Of a DNA stretch of 64,000 nt, positions 35,007-46,747 are shown piece by piece. The position numbers were made by a program, and so were the translations under genes. Origin of the DNA: Antilocapra americana (taxonomy: Eukaryota > Chordata > Mammalia > Artiodactyla > Antilocapridae); NCBI GenBank assembly GCA_007570785.1, contig ML662449.1:13709996-13773995 (forward strand). Reading direction: 5' to 3'. The notes under the pieces are model-generated. The model had not been told where the DNA came from. It ran no database searches and saw nothing but the letters and a program-made list of their open reading frames with translations. Positions within the stretch are counted from its first letter, which is position 1, and every line of letters starts with the position of its first letter.

Positions 35007-35285
35007 CTGCTGCTGCTGCTGCTGCTGCTGCTAAGTCGCATCCAACTCTGTGCGACCCCATAGACGGCAGCCCACCAGGCTCCGCTGTCCCTGAGATTCT
35101 CCAGGCAAGAACACTGGAGTGAGTTGCCATTTCCTTCTCCAATGCATGAAAGTGAAAAGTGAAAGTGAAGTCACTCAGTAGTATCCAACTCCTAGCGACC
35201 CCATGGACTGCAGCCTACAAGGCTCCCCTGTCCATGGGATTTTCCAGGCAAGAGTACTGCAGTGGGTTGCCACTGCCTTCCCCAG
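35007..35285 (-). mobile_element. Bov-A2 SINE (dimeric)
   Basis: Antisense dimer with eight GCT units at the left end (about 35007-35032), two Bov-A monomers and the AATGCATGAAAGTGAAAAGT linker, ending CACTGCCTTCCCCAG. Confidence 0.93.
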
Positions 35286-35371
35286 AAAGAGGATCTGGAT
35301 TAATTGTAAATGTATATTGCATCCTCAAGGGCAATGACTTAAAAAAAAAATTTTTTTTTAAATAGAACTGA

Positions 35372-35650
35372 GGACTTCCCTGGTGGTGCAATGGATAAGA
35401 ATCCGCCTGCCAATGCAAGGGACACACTTTCGATCCGTGGTCTGTGTAGATTCCACATAATGTGGAGCAACTAAGCCCATGAACCGCATCTAATGAAGCC
35501 CACGCACTAGATCCTATGATCAACAACAAGAGAAGCCACCTCAATGAGAAGTCCCAGCACAGCAATGAAGAGTAGCCACAGCTTGCCACAACTAGAGAAA
35601 GCCTGCATGCAACAACAAAGACCCAGTGCAACCAAAAATAAATAAATAAA
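35372..35650 (+). mobile_element. CHR-2-type SINE, full length
   Basis: ACTTCCCTGGTGGTGCAATG head, CCGCCTGCCAATGCAAGGGA, the unrelated body (AGTAGCCACAGCTTGCCACA, AGAAAGCCTGCATGCAACAA) and the AAATAAATAAATAAAATC tail. Confidence 0.9.
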
Positions 35651-35938
35651 ATCATTTTTAAAAAGAAATGAAAACAAAGAATAGAGCAGAAAAGAGAAAT
35701 CAGTAACAAATATGGTAGATATTAATCCAATCAGTAACCATTTTCACATGGTTTAAATAAACTAATTAAACAGTATTCTAGGATGGATTAAAAAAATGAT
35801 ACAACTAGATCAATACTAAATAAATGTTGTTTAAAATAAACCAACTTTTAATATAAAGACACACACAGATTAAAAGTGAAGGAATGGAAAAGATATTCCA
35901 CTAACACTAATCAAAAAAAGCTGGAGTGGCTATAGTAA

Positions 35939-36191
35939 GTACTCTTGCCTGGAAAATCCCATGGACGGAGGCGCCTGGTAGGCTGCAGTCCATGGGGTCA
36001 CAAACAGTGGGACACAACTGAGAGACTTCACTTTTACTTTTCACTTTTATGCATTGGAGAAGGAAATATCAACCCACTCCAGTGTTCTTGCCTGGAGAAT
36101 CCCAGTGATGGCGGAGCCTGGTGGGCTGCCATCTATGGGGTTGCACAGAGTCAGACACTACTGAAGCGACTTAGCAGCAGCAGCACCAGCA
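35939..36191 (+). mobile_element. Bov-A2 SINE inserted in L1 ORF2
   Basis: Sense dimer from GTACTCTTGCCTGGAAAATC to GCGACTTAGCAGCAGCAGCA. It is flanked by the 10-bp duplication GCTATAGTAA at 35929-35938 and 36192-36201; outside it the L1 sequence is continuous. Confidence 0.93.
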
Positions 36192-36954
36192 GCTATAGTA
36201 ACTTACAAAGCAGACTTTACAGCAAGGAATATTAACAGAGATAAAGATGGACGTTACATAATGATAAAGGGGTCAGTTCTCTAAGAAGACATAACATTCC
36301 CTACTTCGTATGAGTCTAACAGCAGGGCATCAAAATATATGAGACAAAAACTGATAGCATTATACAGATAACTAGATGAATTTACTATCGCAGCTAAAGA
36401 CTTCTATACCCCTCTATCAGGAATTAAAAGATCCAGCTGGCAAAAAATCCAGTAAGGACACATTTGAACTGAAGAGCACCATCTATAGAATACTTCATCC
36501 AACCAGAGCAGAAACACACATTCTTCTCAAGCTCACATGTAACATTCACCAAGATGGAACAAATTCTGAGCCATAAAATACATCTAAACAAAGTTTTTAA
36601 AATTTATATTATACAGAGTATGCTCTCTTACACAATGGAATGGAATTAGAAATCAGTAACAGATCAAATAACAGGAGATCAAATAATGAACTTCTAAACA
36701 ACACATGGGTCAAAGGAGTCTCAAGGGAAATTTTAAAGTGCTGAACAAATGAAAATGAAAATACAACTTAGCAAAAGTTGTGGAAACCAGAAAACCAGTG
36801 CTTAAAAGGAAAAAACTCTTAAGAAATTTTCAAAAATCTACATAAATGGAGAAATACCTTGTATATAGACAAGAAGATGCAATATTGCCAAGTTATCAGT
36901 TCTTCCTTACTTGATCTATAGGTTCAATGCAATCCCAAGCAGAATATATATCTC

Positions 36955-37045
36955 TATGTGTGTGTGTGTAACTGAATCACTTCGTTATGTCACCTGAAAC
37001 TGACATCATATTGTAAATCAACTATATCACAATTTAAAAAAAGAA
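36955..37045 (+). mobile_element. L1 LINE tail
   Basis: GTGTGTGTGTAACTGAATCA, TGTCACCTGAAACTGACATC and TGTAAATCAACTATATCACA are the ruminant L1 3' end, inserted in the older L1. Confidence 0.75.
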
Positions 37046-38291
37046 AGTGAAGACTACTCATCGAACAAGAGAAAATCTTTGCAAATTACATATCTGACAA
37101 ATGTCTAGCATCTAAAATATATACTCCTACATTGCAATGCTAAAACAATAAAAAAAATCCAATTAAAAATGGGCAAAGGATCAGAATACACATTTTCCCA
37201 AACATACATATGTAAATAGCCAATAAATATATGAAAAGATCATGCCAAAACATCAGTTAAAGTTACCACATGATTTACCAGTTCCATTTCTAGACATACA
37301 CCCAGTACAAAAATGTTCATATCAACATTATAAATAACAGCCAAAAAGTATAAAAACCCAATGCCCACTTAGAATAAATAAAATGCAGTATATTCATACA
37401 ATAGAATATGATTCAGTAATGCCACGTACTGATACACACTACACATGGATGAATCCTGAAATCATTATGTTAACTGAAAGAAACCAGTCACAAAAGACCA
37501 TAAAGTATGATTCTATTTACATAAATGTCTGGAGCAGGCAAATTAGGAGAAACATAAAGTAAAGTAATGGTTGCTGAGTGCAGTAGCAGGTGTAAGAGAA
37601 GGAGGCGAGGGGATGAATTCCAGAGGAATAGGGAGTGATTGCTAATGAGTATGGGTTTCTTTTGGAAGTGCTGAAAGGGTTCTAAAATTAGATTGTGATG
37701 ATGGCTGTACAACTCTAGGAATACACTAAAACCATTGAATTGAGCACTTCAAAAGGGTGAATTGTACAGTATGTGAATTATCTCTCAATAAATCTGTTTT
37801 TAAACATAAGAAAGCCAGAAAAATGAAACTAGCTACATTCAGGGGCTGAGTGGAACAAGGGAAAAAGGACAAGGCAGTAGGAATAGAATAGATGAAATGG
37901 GGGAGATATACTCTTTTAAAAACAGCTCTTACTTCGGGAAACACATTTAAATTCCCTTAATTAATACACTAATTAATTCAGTGAGAATGGGGGAAGCTTT
38001 TCTAAAGTGAGGATGCAAATAAAAACAAATACACCTGTGTTTTGAATTAAAAACATAATCACATTGAACACTAAAAATAGTGGATAAAAGTCTGATTAGG
38101 AATAGGAGATTTACACAGTCTCAAAGTATCTTCCTACAAAGAAAAAACAGTAACTTTATAATGGAGAAACTTGGCAGACAACTCTTTAAGCAAGTGATTA
38201 AAGTTAATATCACCAATAATGGGACCAATCAACATCACGTCACTTTTTAAAAGTTCTTATTTGAGGGACCACTTAAAAATTTCATTAATTA

Positions 38292-38605
38292 GGGGCTTCT
38301 CTCATGGTCCCGTGGTTAAGAATCTGCTTTGCAATGCAAGTGACACAGATTCGATCCCTTTTCTGGGAAGATCCCACATACTTCAGAGCAACTAAGCCCG
38401 TTTGTCACAGTTACTGAGCTCATGCACTGCAGCTTCTGAAGCCAGAGTTCCCAGAGCCAGTGCTTCGCAACAAGAGGAACCACCATATGAGAGGCCTTGT
38501 CCCACAACCAGAGAGTAGCCCCTGATCATCACAATCAGGGAAAGTCTGAGCGTAGCAACGAAGACCCACCACGGCCAGTAAATAAACAAATCTTATTTTT
38601 AAATC
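38292..38605 (+). mobile_element. CHR-2-type SINE with target-site duplication
   Basis: GGGGCTTCTCTCATGGTCCC head, ACAGATTCGATCCCTTTTCT box B, long body, AAATAAACAAATC tail. TCATTAATTA repeats at 38282-38291 and 38606-38615. Confidence 0.9.
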
Positions 38606-38715
38606 TCATTAATTAATCAGCTAATGACTTTAATAAGGATAGAGGAATTTTCTAAAGTGAAATACAAATAAAAATAGATGAACTTATTTGTGTCTCGAAC
38701 TAAAATATAACCATG

Positions 38716-38936
38716 TGTGTGCGTGCGTGCTAAGTCACTTCAGTCGTGTCCGACTCTTTTTTGACCTTATGGACCATAGTCCTCTAGGTTCCTTTGTCCA
38801 TGGGCTTCTCCAGGCAAGAATACTGGAGTGGGTTGCTATGCCCTCCTCCAGGGGATCTTCCTGACCCAGGGATCAAACCCGAGTCTCTTACAACTCCTGC
38901 ATTAGCAGGTCAGTTTTTTTACCACTAGGAAGCCCC
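38716..38936 (-). mobile_element. Bov-tA SINE
   Basis: Antisense: (GT)n/GCGTGC tail, TTCAGTCGTGTCCGACTC, GGGATCAAACCCGAGTCTC, ending ACTAGGAAGCCCC. Confidence 0.9.
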
Positions 38937-40620
38937 AACGGTAATCACACTGAATGCTATAACTAAAAATTGGATAAAAAACAGAATATTTATACACACA
39001 ATCACATGTTGATATGATGCAGTGAGCACGCAGCATCACTTTGGTACTTTTGCCAAATATTCATAAGTCTAAACCTAATCATGGGAAACAACAGACAAAA
39101 CCAAATTTAGCGAAACCTTCAAAAGTATCAAGATCATGAAAAACAAAAAACTAAAGAACGCTATCAGGTTAGAGGAGAGTAAAGAGATAATGACAACTAA
39201 ATGTAATGTTATAGACCCTGGAAATTTTTCTTTTGCTGTAACAGAATTGTGAAGATAATTGGATAAAATTGAATTAGGTCCATAAATTAAGTAACAGTAT
39301 TTTTATCAATGTTTAATTTCCTGATTTGGTAAACTGAACCTGGGCTAGGCAAGAAAATATTCTTGTTTTTAAGAAACACACACTTCAGCACTTATAAGCA
39401 AAGGGGTATCAAGGTTAATGTTAAGGAGAAAAAAATGACATAGAGAGCAAGAAAGAATGATAAAGCACTACATTAAATGTTGCCATCTGGGGAATATGGG
39501 TGAAAAGCATATAGGAATCAATTCTTTGTACTATTTTTGCAACTTTACTGTTATTCTGAAATTATTTCAAAATAAAGCTTTAAAAAAAGAAAAGCTCCAA
39601 CAATATACCCCCTTACCAGAACTTTAGTACCAAAGTCAGTTACAACATCAAAAGGTTATTTCATAAATATCTACAAGTCCAAACTGATATAAACACATAA
39701 CTGAATAAACAACAGAAAAGGTCAACTCTGTTCTGCAAAATAACTCAAAATAATAAAAGAAGAATAAGGGAAATAAAAAATCATCATCAGAACACTGAAT
39801 AAGTACCACAAGCAAAACCAACTAACGAACGGAAAATTAGTGATTGAAATTTTAAAGAGAAACAGGATACTTATATAACCTCAAAGTAGCTCTCTTCTAA
39901 ACTTTATTAATTTGGGGGTGACTTTAACATGTCCTCAAAGTTTTTGACACCTCTCCTTCCAAGAACTAGAATCTAATTCTCCAGCTCATGTGTATACTAG
40001 ACTTCGTGACTGGTAGCTAGTAAACAGAATATGGAGAGTATGGAGTACTGAGTATGGAGAGAATGGAGAGGGACAGTATCAACAGTGGAGAAATCTGGGT
40101 GACCCCACCTTAACCAAGTGATCAAGGTGAACACCAGCACTCACAAGCCATGCTGATATCCACTATGTGCTCGCTGATGGGATGCGATGAGGCACTTCAC
40201 CTTGGTCTCACCTTCCCCAAACCCATCGCCCCAGTCTAATCATTAGAGAAACATCAAACTCACCTTGAGAAACATTCTACAAAATCAGCAGCACTCATCA
40301 AAATCATCCAGGAAAGACTGGTAAACTGTCAAAGATTGGAGAAGACTAAGGAGATGTGACAAAATGCAATGTGGTGACCTAGACTGTGCCCTCAAACAGA
40401 AAAGGGCTGTCAGTGGAAAAACCAGTGAAGTTCAAATCAGTGCGGTTTGGCCTATTAGTACTATACTAATGTTAATCTCTTAGTTTTGATAAATGGCTGT
40501 GGTAAGTTTATTTACCCTATTTTCACTCAAAGGAATCTAAGTTAAAAAGTACCCAAGAACTCTCTATATTATCTTTGAAACTCTTCTGTAAACCTAAAAT
40601 AATTTCAACAAAAAGTGTAA

Positions 40621-41711
40621 AAATGAGCTAACCAATTTTTAAAAGATTATTTTGCAAATTAGAGTACACTTCAAATTAAAGCTGAACCATTAAACTCAAT
40701 TTCTAAACCCACTTATTGCATGAATAAACTCAATTTCAATTAAGTTAGTTTGCGATAAGAGTGTATTACTACTTGCTCTTTGCATTTAATGATTTTTGGA
40801 GGGGAATAGCGAAGAATGGAAGATAACATTTGAGGGAAACTATTTGCATTTGGTAAACACGCTTGTAGAAGCTTAAGGGAAAGGACTGGGAAAGACCAGT
40901 AAAACAGAATGAAGATAAATTTAAAAGATTAAAGTTACCATACTAACAGTATCCTAGAAACAAAGGGGAAATCTAGAAGGTTCCTTTTAGAAGGATAACA
41001 ACGGCAACAATACAAAGGACCAAAAGAGGCAAGCAAAGAGTTAACAAAAGCTATCACAAAAGCCTATAACACAGGTTCCCAAGTTTTCTGGGTTTACAAG
41101 GTCCTTACTGTATCAGTCATGTTTTCACAGGCCAAAAGAAACACCTAACCATTCTGCTTAAATAGTCAGGTCCAAACAGCTTGAGGAGGATACATGTCCA
41201 ACAACTTGTGCTGAGCACAGCAAACAACATCAGAATCAGGTTGGACACTACCTTCTTCCTGTTTCACATAAATTTTCACATGGTACTTGATTTTTGTCAC
41301 AACAAAACTCAAAAACTCAGCTTTGTAAAAATATGGTAACATTAAAAGGAATATATAAATCTAATTTTCAAAATGAACTACCTCAAGCTAGTACTTTGTG
41401 TGGTTTCCAACAGATGTTGCTGTATTTCCCTCAACATTCTTAAGCATCTCTTGGCAATACCTATAAGTTGTCTGCTGTGCTTTCAAGGATCCTCAATGCA
41501 CAGTTTGAGAACCATGCACCCTGACAAAAGATGATAAAGGATGTCACCAAGGCAGTGGCGACAGAAAAACTGAAGTGAGAATTAAGGAACACTACAGAGG
41601 GGAAAAAAAAGGAAAAGGCAGCAGCTCTAGGTACAGCACCTTGAAGCACAACAGTTCAGGTACTGAACTGAAGAAGCATCAAAAGTTTTCTTCAAAAGAA
41701 AAAAAATCATT
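40621..41711. other. EHBP1 intron, nothing recognised
   Basis: No exon or named repeat that I can support on either strand. Confidence 0.35.
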
Positions 41712-41715
41712 CTGG

Positions 41716-41985
41716 GACTTCCCTGGTGATGCAGTGGTTAAGACTCCAGGATCCCAATGCAGAGCCCAAGCTTATATCCCACATGCCTCAACTAGAGATC
41801 CCATATGCTACAACTAAGACCCAGTGTGTATGTGTGTTAGTCGCTCAGTTGTGTCCAACTCTTTGCGACCCCATGGGCTGTAGCTCACCAGGCTCTTCTG
41901 TCCATGGGATTTCCCAGGCTAGAATACTGGAGTGGGTTGCCATTTCCTTCTCCAAAGACCCAGTACAGTCAAATAAATAAATAAA
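41716..41985 (+). mobile_element. CHR-2-type SINE split by a Bov SINE
   Basis: ACTTCCCTGGTGATGCAGTG head to CTACAACTAAGACCCAGT at 41825, resuming AAGACCCAGTACAGTCAAAT at 41955 with an AAATAAATAAATA tail. Confidence 0.9.
41826..41954 (-). mobile_element. Short Bov-type SINE (Bov-A monomer or truncated Bov-tA), nested
   Basis: Antisense GTTAGTCGCTCAGTTGTGTC to GGGTTGCCATTTCCTTCTCC. It is flanked by AAGACCCAGT at 41816-41825 and 41955-41964. Confidence 0.9.
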
Positions 41986-42459
41986 TATATTCTACCTTTA
42001 GCTATCCCCAGCAGTCCTTGTTTCTAAGGAAGAGAACAAACTATGTAATCTTTTTTTTTAATTAATCAGTGAACTTATTCAAATGTTTATATTAATCTGA
42101 CAGCTTTATATGTGGCACAGCTGAAGTACATTGCTCTCATTTTTAACACACACATGTACATATTATAAAACAGCTGAATCAAAGGGAAAAAAATTCAATT
42201 CAAATATTCAACTTAAAAACTTCTAGAGTACCAATAAGAACTGCCACCTAATATCTGCCAAATACCTGAGGAAAAATCAAATGCGGTAGCTCTAAAACCT
42301 AACTTGTTGATCTTAAGCAGTTGAGGAACTTCTAAAATGATAGACTTGCCAGCACTCTTCTAGACCTACAGAATTAGAGGACTGTCTAAAGACCACAGAA
42401 ATCTCTGTATTTGCAGAGTGCTCCAGCAATTCTGAAATCAGTCAGTTTTGAGAGGAAAT
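41986..42459. other. EHBP1 intron, nothing recognised
   Basis: AT-rich unique-looking sequence. Confidence 0.35.
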
Positions 42460-42665
42460 GGCTAAAACAGTCCTGTCCAACAAAACCTTTTTTGATGATG
42501 GCAATTTTCCATATTTGCACTATTCAATATAGTAGCCCCTAGCCACATGTGGCCAGTGAGCACTTGAAATGTGGCTAATGTGACTAAGGAGTTGAATTTT
42601 TAATTTAAATTTAGATGGAAGCAGCCACAGGTCGTTAGCAGCCTCTGTACGGCATAGCATAGAAC
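42460..42665. mobile_element. hAT-type non-autonomous DNA transposon fossil
   Basis: AACAGTCCTGTCCAACAAAA, CACTATTCAATATAGTAGCC, CTAGCCACATGTGGCCAGTG and CACTTGAAATGTGGCTAATG belong to a widespread mammalian hAT-type MITE, also present at 61122 and 61765. I do not assert the subfamily name. Confidence 0.65.
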
Positions 42666-42901
42666 TTGATTATTTCTCTTAAATATTCATTCTTCTACAT
42701 TTTCTGAGGTTCATCCTTGATTAAAAACTAGATGATCAGAAAACAAGGCTGCTCAGCCATATTCTCTCATAAAGGGTCATTACAAAGGATCCTTACAAAC
42801 ATTATCCAATGTAACAGTCTGAAACTTTCTATTGTAGTTTGAGACTTAATTCAATGTCATACCTTTTTTTCATAATAAAAATTCTGCTTTAAGTTCTAAG
42901 A

Positions 42902-44004
42902 AACATCTCCACTGGATCATAGAGAAAGCAAGGAAATTCCAAAAAAAATCTACTTCTACTTCACTGACTATGTGGAACCGTGGAAAATTCTTAGAGAGAT
43001 GGGAATACCAGACCACATTACCTGTCTCCTGAGAAACCTATATGCAGGTCAAGAAGCAACAGTTAGAACCTTACATAGAACAACTGACTGGTTCAAAATT
43101 GGGAAACGAGTATCAAGGCTGTATACTGTCACCCTGTTTATTCAACTTATATGGAAAATGCTGGGCTGGATGAATCACAAGCTGGAATCAAGATTGCTGG
43201 GAGAAATACCAACAATCTCAGATATGCAGATGATACCACTCTAAGGACAGAAAGTGAAGGGGAACTAAAACAGCTTATTTATGTGGGTGAAAGAGGACAG
43301 TGAAAAAGATGGCTTGAAACTCAACATTCAAAAAAGGAAGATTATAGCATCTGGTCCCATACTTTATGGCAAATAGTTGGGAAAAATTAGAAGCAATGGT
43401 AGATTTTCTTGGGGCTCCAAAATCACTGCAGATGGTAACAGCAGCTATGAAATTAAAAGACACTTCCTCCTTGGAAGGAAAGCTAGGACAAACCTAGACC
43501 TAGACAGCATATTAAAAAGCAAAGACAACATTTTGCTGGCACAGGTCTGTATGGTGAAAGCTGTAATTTTTTCAGTAGTCATGTATGGACATGAGAGCTG
43601 GACCATAAAGAAGACTGAGCAAGGAAGAATCAATGCTTTTGAACTGTGGTGCTGGAAAAGACTCTTGAGAGTCCCTTGGACTGCAAGGAGATTAAGCCAG
43701 TCAATCCTAAAGGAAATCAACCCTGAATATTCATTGGAAGGACTGATGCTGAAGCTGAAACTCCAATGATTTTGGCCACCTGAAACGAAGAGCCAACTCA
43801 TTGGAAAAGACCCCAATGCCGGGAAAGACTGGAGGCAAAAGGAAAAGAGAGCAGCACAGGATGAGATGGTTAGGCAGCATCACCGACTCAACGGGCATGA
43901 ATTTGAGCAAACTCCGGGAGACAGTGAAGGACAAGGAAGCCTGGTGTACTGCAGGCCATGGGGTTGCAAAGAGTTGGATACAATGTAGTGACTGAACAAC
44001 AACA
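42902..44004 (+). mobile_element. BovB LINE, reverse-transcriptase part to 3' end
   Basis: Peptide traces WKILREMGIPDHITCLLRNL and LYAGQEATVRT (about 42980-43070), then [20 protein letters not shown] (about 43640-43700) and the 3' terminus CGGGAGACAGTGAAGGACAA ... GACTGAACAACAACATC. The catalytic CVDH block is deleted, and frameshifts are present. Confidence 0.93.
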
Positions 44005-44963
44005 TCAAAAGTCTCTGCAAATGATTTTGAGTATCTTCTTTAGCCAGAAGCAATACTCACTGAGCCAATGTGCTTCCCTTTTTGCCACAGCTGACAGTAA
44101 ACTCAGAACTAAGTCCAGTGTCCAGTGGTAACTCCTCCTAAGAGCCTAGTAACATGTACTCTCTGCTCCTCTAAGACTATCTCTGCTCTAACTATAACCC
44201 TAAATGAGTCAACAAACTCTTTTGGATATTGTCAGAGTATCAACTTTTAAGTGATAAACTCTTTGTATTAAAGTCAATCTTTTGTTGTTGTTGTTATTGA
44301 GGCAATAAATCCAAGTTTTAGAAGTGATTTTTAAGAAGCATTTCAATAATAACAACATCAGGATTAATAACACCAGAAAACTTTCTAATAGATCAAACTT
44401 GCCAAAGAAACTTTTTAGGTATCTATTAGCAAGGCTGCCTAAAAATATCACTATAAGAGTGAAAACTAAGACACACATGTATGGCATTCTGCAGTAATTT
44501 TACTGACCCCATTTCACACACTCAGTTCCACTCCTTTTAAAAAATAAGCAGAATATGAACATCTCTACTGAACATTCAGTTAAAAACACTTGTACATTTT
44601 TTCCTTTAGCACACTGGACTATTTTTACAACATGCAGTGAACTACTTCAGTGACTCTTTTGTTGAAATATTCCACAAAATTAGAACACATTGATGCACCA
44701 ATAGCACATTTCTAGAAATGCCTAATTTTAAGTTCCCTGAGCATGCAATTACAAAACCAGTGTGAAACTAAACTAAATCATAAGTGCAGAACATCTTCAC
44801 ATAATCCCTTAAAATTCATTTTAAAAACATACTACCAAAAGACACAATTTATTCCATAGGGTCATTATAAAAGTTATAGTAGAGAAAAAAAATTAAAGAA
44901 AATTGTCATAAAGAAATATATCCTAAATATCGTGAATAGTCACTATCATGGACAGACAGACAG

Positions 44964-44997
<34 letters not shown>

Positions 44998-45365
44998 AAG
45001 TTATTTCTGCTCTGGAGGAACTAAGTTCCCTTAGCCATGTTCTTTAGCCAAAAATCACTCACTTTAAGTGATTATCAAAAAAAAGTTATAATACTATATG
45101 AACCCATTTTGCTCCAGAAGCAAAAATATGTAGTTCCTTCCCCTAAAAGCCAAATATTGTGAGGACATAGTTCATTTCAGCACAGTGCTTCTGCTATCAT
45201 GCTCCTTGGTTTACACCTCTCAGGTCACTCTAGCTTCTGTGCTAGTCCATCTTCCTCAAACACTTAAATATTCAAGTCATAGTTTCAGTCTTCCTCTGGA
45301 TTACTCTACTCTTTTTCTCTAGATAGTTCTTTTCACCATGTATTGCTTAAATAATCGGATAAAGA
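44005..45365. other. EHBP1 intron
   Basis: Unique AT-rich sequence apart from the microsatellite at 44951-44992; no exon recognised. Confidence 0.4.
44951..44992 (+). repeat. Compound (GACA)n(CA)n microsatellite
   Basis: Three to four GACA units run into about 14 CA units; likely polymorphic. Confidence 0.95.
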
Positions 45366-45555
45366 CAATAGGCCACATTTACTGAGTGCTTACGGTACAT
45401 CAGGCACTGTTCTAACAACTTTACAAGTACTATCTCATTTAATCATCAAAACAACTCTATGTTGGAAGCACTATTATTACCATTACCATGTTACAGTTGA
45501 GTTAACTAACAGATTAAGTAATTTGTCCAAGGCCACACAGCCAGAAAACACATGT
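45366..45555 (+). repeat. MIR SINE fossil, near full length
   Basis: CATTTACTGAGTGCTTACGG, GGCACTGTTCTAACAACTTT, CTCATTTAATCATCAAAACA, TTACAGTTGAGTTAACTAAC, AATTTGTCCAAGGCCACACA: the MIR core in order. Confidence 0.85.
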
Positions 45556-45774
45556 TTTTTATCCACACACAGATCTGAATGCTCCTCAAAGCTATTCTAA
45601 AGTTTCTTCCATAGGGCTGGAGAGCAGGCACAACGGGCTCTCCTCTACTGCTTATGAACTTAAGACTATAGTAAGATTAAATTAATAGTCTGTAGGCTGT
45701 GCAGAGAGAAAACGAAAAGGTACTAGACTCTAGATTCCACAGACATTAGCTGTAAGGAACTCCAATGATTTAGA

Positions 45775-45972
45775 GCAGAAGTTGATAAGCTTTCTTAAAG
45801 GACCAGATAATAAACATTTCAAACTGCAGTGAACCAGTCTATGTAACAACTACTCAACTCTGACATTTAGTATGATAGCAGCCATAGATAATAAACAAAT
45901 GGACATGGCCATATTCTAGTAAAACTTTATTTATGAAAGAGGCAACTTGGATGAGGCCAAAGTAGCCAATGA
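45775..45972. mobile_element. hAT-type DNA transposon fossil
   Basis: GAAGTTGATAAGCTTTCTTA, GGACCAGATAATAAACATTT, CAACTACTCAACTCTGACAT, AGCAGCCATAGATAATAAAC and AGTAAAACTTTATTTATGAA match a common mammalian MITE of this class. Subfamily not asserted. Confidence 0.65.
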
Positions 45973-46146
45973 CCTAGAGGCATACTGAGTCTGGTGTAAA
46001 GACAACTGTGATGTAAGCACTACAATGTCCCAACTATGTCATAAAGATAATCCACTATTTTCCTTAAACCATCACAATTGAGTTTTGTACAGTTGAACTT
46101 CACATAAAATAAGCATTTAAAATCTCAATAAAATACTACACATAAC

Positions 46147-46416
46147 TGCTGCTGTGCTGCTGCTGCTAAGTTGCTTCAGTCGTGTCTGACTCTGTGAGAC
46201 CCCATAGACAGCAGCCCACCAGGCTCCCCCATCCCTGGGATTCTCCAGGCAAGAATACTGGAGTGGGTTGCCATTTCCTTCTCTAATGCATGAAAGTGAA
46301 GTCGCTCAGCAGTGTACAGACTCCTAGTGATCCCATGGACTGTAGCCTACCAGGCTCCTCTGTCCATGGGATTTTCCAGGCAAGAGTACTGGAGTGGGTT
46401 GCCATTGCCTTCTCCA
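46147..46416 (-). mobile_element. Bov-A2 SINE with target-site duplication
   Basis: Antisense dimer with a GCT-rich left end. ACTACACATAAC is present at 46135-46146 and 46417-46428. Confidence 0.95.
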
Positions 46417-46523
46417 ACTACACATAACAATTCCAGTTAAAAAAAAAATCAGTCCATGAAACACTAAAGTAAAATTACTAACAAAGTAACAACTCAAACT
46501 TATTCTCTATTAAAATTACATCT

Positions 46524-46735
46524 GGGTTTCCCAGGTTGCTCAGTAATAAAGAATCCACTTGCCAACGCAGGAGAAGCGGATTTTAATCCCTGAGTTGGGA
46601 AGATCCCCTGGAGAAGGGAATGGCAACCCATTGCAGCATTCTAGCCTGAAGAATCCCATGGACAAGGAACCTGGAGGGGCTACAGTTCATGGGGTCTCAA
46701 CAGAGTCAAACACGGGTTAGTAACTAAACAACAAC
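46524..46735 (+). mobile_element. Bov-tA SINE with target-site duplication
   Basis: GGGTTTCCCAGGTTGCTCAG head through AAGATCCCCTGGAGAAGGGA to an AACAACAAC tail. AAAATTACATCT repeats at 46512-46523 and 46736-46747. Confidence 0.95.
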
Positions 46736-46747
46736 AAAATTACATCT

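Larger units (their letters stand above)
33915..37805 (+). mobile_element. Old L1 LINE, ORF1 to 3' end, broken and pierced by later insertions
   Basis: ORF1-type sequence runs from GAAGAATGGTTTTGACGGGC (33925) through CCAGATCCAGAAGCTCAGAG and TAGAATTCTGTATCTGATCA (34425) to about 34600. ORF2 endonuclease remnants lie at 35690-36890 (GATAAAGATGGACGTTACAT, then GGGGTCAGTTCTCTAAGAAG). A diverged 3'UTR lies at 37046-37805, ending CTCTCAATAAATCTGTTTTT. Most of the reverse transcriptase is deleted. The pieces lie in the right order and orientation, so this is one ancient element. Confidence 0.75.
37960..40620 (+). mobile_element. Ancient L1 3'-end segments (at least two elements)
   Basis: Segments 37960-38281, 38616-39590 and about 39830-40620 carry the same old L1 3'UTR phrases. 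Examples are CAAGTGATTAAAGTTAATAT, and CAAGTGATCAAGGTGAACAC at 40119. Two segments end with L1-like tails, GAAATTATTTCAAAATAAAG (39558) and AATAATTTCAACAAAAAGTG (40597). Which segments derive from one insertion is not resolved. Confidence 0.6.

Noticed and set aside
35007..35032. GCT/CTG trinucleotide run as a disease-type expansion
   Set aside because: It is the normal tail of Bov-A2 elements; the same run appears at 23676 and 46147.
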